Assembly (NCBI GenBank): GCA_002383285.1
Contig: DFXU01000043.1
Coordinates: 15,456 to 24,593, forward strand
Origin: Caryophanales bacterium UBA4100
Lineage (GTDB): Bacteria > Bacillota > Bacilli > Paenibacillales > UBA4045
Direction of reading: 5' to 3'
Length of the DNA: 9,138 nt
Under the pieces are notes generated by a model. The model searched no databases. It was given only the letters and a program-made list of their open reading frames with translations, and was not told the DNA's origin. How positions within the stretch are numbered: the stretch's first letter is position 1; every line of letters starts with the position of its first letter. Below, one piece after another: positions 5,519 to 9,138 of the stretch. A program made the position numbers and the translations under genes.

Positions 5519-5798
5519 CCGTAACATCACTCCTTACAATAGATTTGGTGCAGGTCATGTACCCTCAGAAAAATAAATTTTTATACACGTGCTCGTGGCA
5601 CAATTGGCGGTGCTCGTGGGATACAGTCGGCCGGTTTGAGACTCAGAGTGTGTCCTACCAAAAAAGTGTCGGCCTGTGACCTGCTATATATAGTATGGCC
5701 AAAAAAAATCAGCCTGTGACCTGCAGCTCCATTAGGAACACGCAGATTCACAAGCTGATTACATTTTCATGCTTGGTTGTGGCCGTCAGGCCATGTTA
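5519..5798 (-). mobile_element. Noncoding relic, possibly the left end of an IS110-like element
   Basis: This 280-nt stretch lies just upstream of the transposase-start relic and has no credible gene on either strand. It has a 26-27-nt near-repeat (5658-5684 and 5699-5724, sharing GCCTGTGACCTGC), a partial inverted copy GCAGGTCA (5550-5557), a 10-bp repeat GTGCTCGTGG (5589-5598 and 5610-5619), and the hairpin TGGCC GTCA GGCCA (5780-5793). IS110-family elements have a structured noncoding RNA in this position, so it could be the remains of such a region. Neither boundary is defined by sequence. Confidence 0.3.
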
Positions 5799-5816
5799 GT
5801 TTGAGACAGCCTCTTT
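5799..5816. terminator. Orphan half of a terminator-like repeat after the oxidoreductase gene
   Basis: On the minus strand this reads AAAGAGGCTGTCTCAAAC, about 55 nt after the oxidoreductase stop. It resembles the left arm of the split terminator at 3514 (shared AAGAGGCT) but has no partner arm nearby. It may be the broken end of the operon terminator. GTTTGAGAC from it recurs at 5634-5642. Confidence 0.3.
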
Positions 5817-5871
5817 ATCATTATGTTCGACATTATTATCGACATATCTGCAATCATGCATAGATTCCTAA

Positions 5872-7356
5872 TTACAGTACCTGTCCATCCTCTAATAATC
5901 GTTTACGCAATGCACTATAATCCACATGCTGTATACTAATGTCCTTCTCAATAGCCAATGCTGCGGCCGTTGCAGCCGATTGACCCAGGACCATGAATAC
6001 GGGTTCCATTCGTATCGTTCCATATGCGATATGTGACGTAGATAAGCATACTGGTACGAATAGGTTCATGCATTCCTCTTCCTTAGGTACAATCGAGCCA
6101 TAGCTAATTGAATATGGTGCGTCCAGCTTGATCTGTACATCACCCTCGTTTACCACATAACCATCTGTACTCACATACCGTTGCGTATTGTGAGAATCCA
6201 TCGTATACGACCCCATTCCTACGCTGTCGACCACAGGTGTTCGGAGAACAATATGATTCTCATTCATGACAGTTGAGCTTACCATTCTTCTCGATTCGCG
6301 AATATACAGCTGGGGTGTCCAATGACCATTATCAAGGAATTCATCCTTAGGCAAGCCCCACTCCTTATAGAAATTACGAACTTCTACTGGCGTGCGAGGA
6401 TGGTTCTGCAGCGTCCAGATCAATCCCCTCTGATACATTTCGTGAGCAAAGGCAATACGCTTTCTGGCTTCATAATCCGCTTCTGGATAATTATAATTAA
6501 AGCCGATGTAATCGGTAGACATTCCTGAGTTGTTATTGGAATCCGTCTTCCCATTCGGCACAGGAACAAGCTTGAAAAACTCGCTTTGCCCGCACGCCAT
6601 AGCCCGGAACATCAGCTCATATTCACTATCATCGTAATCGGTTGGGCGCTCGATCATAATACGATTGTCGGGGTTATCCGTTAAACACATGCGATAGCAG
6701 TACGCTTGGACGCGATGATCTCCTTCCCCGTCTTGTCCCCCTGCGTCAGCATTTACGCCAGGCAGAAGGCCGCTGGTTCGGTCACCCTTTATCCGATATG
6801 GGTCTATACCTACTGGTAGCTGATTTTTCAAGGCATTGCCTGTTTGGATCCCGTTATATCGTTCACCGTACAATGCGTTCGCTTCGCGTCCGGTTGTATA
6901 TGTAACACCCGCTGCCTTCATCAGATCGCCCTCATATCCAGCATCCATAAACATGCTGCCCATAATCTCCTTGCCCGATTCCATCCGAATTGCTTGAATT
7001 CGATTAGCTGTCAGGATTACACCATTAGACTGATCAAGGCGTTCCTCGAACAACACCTCTATATTGTGCTCTTCAATCCAATCTTGGAATATGGCTAATG
7101 CAATCTTCGGCTCGAACTTCCATTGTGCAAGATCCTGTCCGTACTTCTGGCCCACATGCTTATAAAATTCTAAGGAAATTCCACCAATGGTCTCCTTATT
7201 ACCGAAATCCGTATCACCAAGACCACCACTGCTTAATCCACCTATCCGACTAGTCGGCTCTATGATAATTACACGTAAGCCCATACGTCTTGCTTGTACT
7301 GCGGCCACTATCCCCGCAGATGTTCCCCCGTAGATGACCAGATCATATCTCATCAT
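5872..7356 (-). CDS. FAD-dependent oxidoreductase (PF12831-type), 494 aa
   Basis: The N-terminus is a Rossmann fold for FAD: YDLVIYGGTSAG (4-15) with the glycine motif, then VIIIEP (29-34) whose Glu should bind the ribose. RIGGLSSGGLGDTDFG follows at 37-52. DAGYEGDLMKAAG (mid N-terminal third) and the C-terminal GQSAATAAALA are also typical of the PF12831 'FAD dependent oxidoreductase' group, which is common in polysaccharide-utilisation clusters and often misnamed xanthan lyase. The substrate is unknown. An in-frame TTG at 7377 exists, but AAGGAAGGTG ends five nt before ATG 7356, which is followed by a second ATG at 7353; I chose 7356. That ATG overlaps the GH88 stop as TAATG, implying translational coupling. 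No signal peptide is present, so it acts in the cytoplasm. Pairing with GH88 suggests it oxidises or reduces a sugar released from an unsaturated uronic-acid oligosaccharide. Confidence 0.88.
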   Translation of the reverse strand: MMRYDLVIYGGTSAGIVAAVQARRMGLRVIIIEPTSRIGGLSSGGLGDTDFGNKETIGGISLEFYKHVGQKYGQDLAQWKFEPKIALAIFQDWIEEHNIEVLFEERLDQSNGVILTANRIQAIRMESGKEIMGSMFMDAGYEGDLMKAAGVTYTTGREANALYGERYNGIQTGNALKNQLPVGIDPYRIKGDRTSGLLPGVNADAGGQDGEGDHRVQAYCYRMCLTDNPDNRIMIERPTDYDDSEYELMFRAMACGQSEFFKLVPVPNGKTDSNNNSGMSTDYIGFNYNYPEADYEARKRIAFAHEMYQRGLIWTLQNHPRTPVEVRNFYKEWGLPKDEFLDNGHWTPQLYIRESRRMVSSTVMNENHIVLRTPVVDSVGMGSYTMDSHNTQRYVSTDGYVVNEGDVQIKLDAPYSISYGSIVPKEEECMNLFVPVCLSTSHIAYGTIRMEPVFMVLGQSAATAAALAIEKDISIQHVDYSALRKRLLEDGQVL

Positions 7357-8468
7357 TAGAACACCTTCCTTGACCAACCGCTGAGCTTAGCAATGGCTTC
7401 TACATAATAGTAGTCTCCGTAGATGACAGAAGTATTGTAATGATTTTTCGGTCGATTGCCTGTTCCTTCCTTCAGGATTCCTTGATAGTCGGTCGAGTCC
7501 AATGCCGAATAATTCTCGGTTAATGAAGTCAGAATCCTTACAGCTGAATGAGCATATAACCATTGCTCTGACGGTGGAACTAAATCTGCGATCTCTAGTA
7601 GCCCAGAGGCGGCAATTGCACCAGCAGAGCTATCTCTAGGCTCACCCTCTTGTGTCGGTAGACGGAAATCCCAATAGGGTACATGATCCTCCGGCAATGA
7701 GGCTAGGAAATAGTGTGCTGTCCGCTTGGCTACGTTCAAGTAGCGCTCGTCTTGGGTGTACCGATAGGTGTTAGCAAATCCATATATGGCCCATGCAGCA
7801 CCACGGCTCCAGGCCGAATCAGCATGGAAGCCTTGGCCAGCAAAAGCCTCGATGTACTCACCGCTCTCCGGGTCAAAGCTAACAATATGCTTCACAGAGC
7901 CATCCTGGCGAATGAATCGTTGCATGGCCGTGTCTGCATGTCGAACCGCGATATGCTTAAATCTCGGATCTCCAGAAACCTCACTAGCCCAGAAGAGCAA
8001 TGAAATATTCATCATACAATCGATAATCGCCCATCCATGCTTATCCCAATTCCAAGCCCGAATGAAGTTCCCGGCTGGATTAAACCGGCCTGCCAAGAAG
8101 TTCGCAGCCTCTAACCCTCTTCGTAAAGCATCAGCATCACCCGTGATCTTATTCTTGATAACCGCGGTACATAGAAATTGAAAGCCCACATCGTGATGCA
8201 GCTCATCCGTCGGCTGGATAAACAATTGTTCAATCTGTTCATCCCACGACCAAGCTACATCCTTGTACCGCTCTTCTCCGGTAACATCATACATAATCCA
8301 CAAGAGACCAGGCCAGAATCCAGATGTCCAGCAATCTGCCTTCTTGTTATCGTATATCCCATTCGCATCTGTACAGTGGGGTGATCCACTTCCGATTTGC
8401 TCGATCATACGATCGACCTTCACTTGAAGCTTTTTGATGACTGCGTTCGCTTCTTTAGGTAATTTCAT
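7356..8468 (-). CDS. GH88 unsaturated glucuronyl hydrolase, 370 aa
   Basis: This enzyme removes the terminal 4,5-unsaturated uronic acid left by polysaccharide lyases, by hydrating the vinyl ether; the product opens to a keto-uronic acid. The (alpha/alpha)6-barrel signatures are clear: CWTSGFWPGLLW (46-57), HHDVGFQF (91-98) with D93, HGWAIIDCMMN (144-154) with D150, and SAWSRGAAWAIYGFA (218-232). D93 and D150 line up with the two catalytic Asp residues known from the Bacillus sp. GL1 enzyme (88 and 149). There is no signal peptide, so it works on imported oligosaccharides. ATG 8468 has GAGGAG (8482-8477) eight nt upstream. The stop overlaps the start of the oxidoreductase gene by one base. 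GH88 rather than GH105 is favoured by the two-Asp pattern and WSRG motif. The true substrate (glycosaminoglycan, gellan, xanthan or other) is not readable. Confidence 0.92.
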   Translation of the reverse strand: MKLPKEANAVIKKLQVKVDRMIEQIGSGSPHCTDANGIYDNKKADCWTSGFWPGLLWIMYDVTGEERYKDVAWSWDEQIEQLFIQPTDELHHDVGFQFLCTAVIKNKITGDADALRRGLEAANFLAGRFNPAGNFIRAWNWDKHGWAIIDCMMNISLLFWASEVSGDPRFKHIAVRHADTAMQRFIRQDGSVKHIVSFDPESGEYIEAFAGQGFHADSAWSRGAAWAIYGFANTYRYTQDERYLNVAKRTAHYFLASLPEDHVPYWDFRLPTQEGEPRDSSAGAIAASGLLEIADLVPPSEQWLYAHSAVRILTSLTENYSALDSTDYQGILKEGTGNRPKNHYNTSVIYGDYYYVEAIAKLSGWSRKVF

Positions 8469-8487
8469 CTGATTAACTCCTCATTCT

Positions 8488-8501
8488 CGTAATCGTTATC
8501 G
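8488..8501. promoter_or_regulatory. Possible cre (CcpA) site upstream of GH88
   Basis: CGTAATCGTTATCG matches the cre consensus TGWAANCGNTNWCA at all positions except the outermost base on each side. It lies 20-33 nt before the GH88 start, within a 12-nt-period repeat of TCGTAATC (8487-8494, 8499-8506), which lowers its specificity. A role in carbon catabolite repression would suit a sugar-use operon. Confidence 0.3.
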
Positions 8502-8521
8502 TAATCTTATCCCTTATAATA

Positions 8522-8553
8522 ATGGCCCCGGAACATTATGATCCCGGGGCCAT
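8522..8553 (-). terminator. Intercistronic hairpin after the sugar-binding protein gene
   Basis: ATGGCCCCGG (8522-8531) and CCGGGGCCAT (8544-8553) form a perfect 10-bp GC-rich stem with a 12-nt loop, 12 nt past the binding-protein stop. On the minus strand it is followed by TATTATAAG, only moderately T-rich, so it is likely a leaky terminator or an mRNA 3'-end stabiliser. Such a hairpin would keep binding-protein mRNA in excess over the enzyme genes. Confidence 0.7.
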
Positions 8554-8565
8554 CTCATTTATTAC

Positions 8566-9138
8566 TTATTGGCTCAAGTATCTTTGGTAAGCTTCATTAT
8601 AAAGGGTAAGAAGCTCCTCTATATTCATCTGCTTCAATTGCTCCACAAACTTGTTATATCCCGCATCTACCTTCTCCGCACCCAATACCCACTTCTGACC
8701 TGTTTCTTCTCTAAAGGTATTGATCGGCCCTGTCAGTTCCTTAATTCTCGCCTGCTCATCAACCGTGAGTGCCATATTTGGCAAGCGGGTTTTCACAATA
8801 TATCCATTGTTGATATATTCCTCAACACCAATCTTCGCAATCGGATTCATCCATTGAAGCTCATAATCAAAATCCTGATGGAAGCCAATTTCAACCTGTA
8901 CACCATAATCTTTCTTTAACGTAGATACGACATTACTAGCAGATAAGATTTCCTCCGTAAACGTTGGTTTACCATCCACCATTGTATAGGTTTCGCCTTC
9001 AACCCCGAAGTTCATAATCCGTCTACCCTCTTCGCTCAAGAAGAAGTCGAAGTATTTGATCGTCTCGATTGGATTCGGATTGGAGCTTGAGATTCCCCAG
9101 CCAACATCACGAACAGATGGACGGAAATCGTATTCTGC
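8566..9138 (-). CDS. Extracellular sugar-binding lipoprotein of an ABC transporter, C-terminal part
   Basis: The frame is open from the right window edge for 190 codons to TAA at 8568-8566; the N-terminus, with any lipoprotein signal, lies outside. The first visible residues (AEYDFRPSVRDVGWGISSSNPNPIET) and the following IKYFDFFLSEEGRRIMNFGVEGETY are typical of the C-terminal lobe of large family-1 solute-binding proteins in Paenibacillus (LipO/LplA-like), where the segment before 'G..G..Y' closes over the sugar. The end, FVEQLKQMNIEELLTLYNEAYQRYLSQ, is the family's usual last helix. A TTG inside the frame could be mistaken for a start, but coding clearly continues upstream of it. The protein should sit outside the membrane and pass oligosaccharides to permease subunits probably encoded upstream. 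GH88 and the oxidoreductase follow in the same direction, so the ligand is probably an unsaturated uronic-acid oligosaccharide (inference). Confidence 0.85.
   Translation of the reverse strand, partial: AEYDFRPSVRDVGWGISSSNPNPIETIKYFDFFLSEEGRRIMNFGVEGETYTMVDGKPTFTEEILSASNVVSTLKKDYGVQVEIGFHQDFDYELQWMNPIAKIGVEEYINNGYIVKTRLPNMALTVDEQARIKELTGPINTFREETGQKWVLGAEKVDAGYNKFVEQLKQMNIEELLTLYNEAYQRYLSQ

Noticed and set aside
5479..5679. 66-codon plus-strand frame in the noncoding relic region
   Set aside because: It has no ribosome site, its Trp/Cys-rich product resembles no family, and it runs through the direct repeats on the strand opposite to the relic transposase start.
5589..5724. Short spaced repeats that might suggest a CRISPR array
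   Set aside because: There are only two copies of each of two different repeats, with different periods (21 and about 40 nt), no third unit and no cas genes.
5817..5840. TCGACAT repeated twice with a 13-nt period after the oxidoreductase gene
   Set aside because: It is short, AT-rich and downstream of the gene, with no sign of operator or terminator function.
7357..7377. TTG 7377 as the start of the oxidoreductase
   Set aside because: The first residues it would add encode the Shine-Dalgarno for ATG 7356, and the FAD-binding fold begins immediately after that ATG.
7713..8181. Two overlapping plus-strand frames opposite GH88
   Set aside because: They lie entirely within the well-supported GH88 gene on the other strand and have no family features.

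Overview
The window looks like a chromosomal stretch from a spore-forming Bacillota, most likely Paenibacillus or a close relative. This is inferred from the mix of a CgeB-type glycosyltransferase, a GT2 enzyme with an Arg/Lys-rich N-terminus, a lipoprotein-type sugar-binding protein beside a GH88 hydrolase, purine-rich ribosome binding sites and moderate GC. No rRNA, tRNA or CRISPR array was seen.

Left part (1-2742, minus strand): a tight three-gene glycosyltransferase operon, transcribed leftwards. It starts with a GT2 enzyme (361 aa), then a second GT2 (242 aa), then a CgeB-like glycosyltransferase that runs off the window. The intergenic gaps are 18 and 23 nt. Such sets build or decorate surface or spore-coat glycans. 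A 174-nt divergent spacer separates it from a small plus-strand membrane protein gene of the DUF454/YbaN family (2917-3315).

Middle part (3312-5871): a convergent intergenic zone that has collected mobile DNA. In order it holds a 192-bp MITE-like element (21-bp perfect terminal inverted repeats, 10-bp flanking repeat) that supplies the DUF454 stop codon. Next is an apparently intact 1667-bp IS3-family (IS150-type) insertion sequence with 3-bp AAG target duplication, sitting inside a split bidirectional terminator. Then come a 155-nt multi-block hairpin, a 34-bp perfect palindrome, and a relic that looks like the 5' end and upstream noncoding region of an IS110-family element. The IS carries three readable control features: an A AAA AAG frameshift site, a terminator-like hairpin over the transposase Shine-Dalgarno, and the halves of a promoter that would form only in the circular IS junction.

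Right part (5872-9138, minus strand): the end of a carbohydrate uptake and degradation operon, transcribed leftwards. It has an extracellular sugar-binding protein (C-terminal part only), an intercistronic hairpin, a possible CcpA (cre) site, a GH88 unsaturated glucuronyl hydrolase, and a translationally coupled FAD-dependent oxidoreductase (TAATG overlap). Together they suggest import of lyase-generated, unsaturated uronic-acid oligosaccharides, release of the unsaturated sugar in the cytoplasm, and a redox step of unknown substrate.
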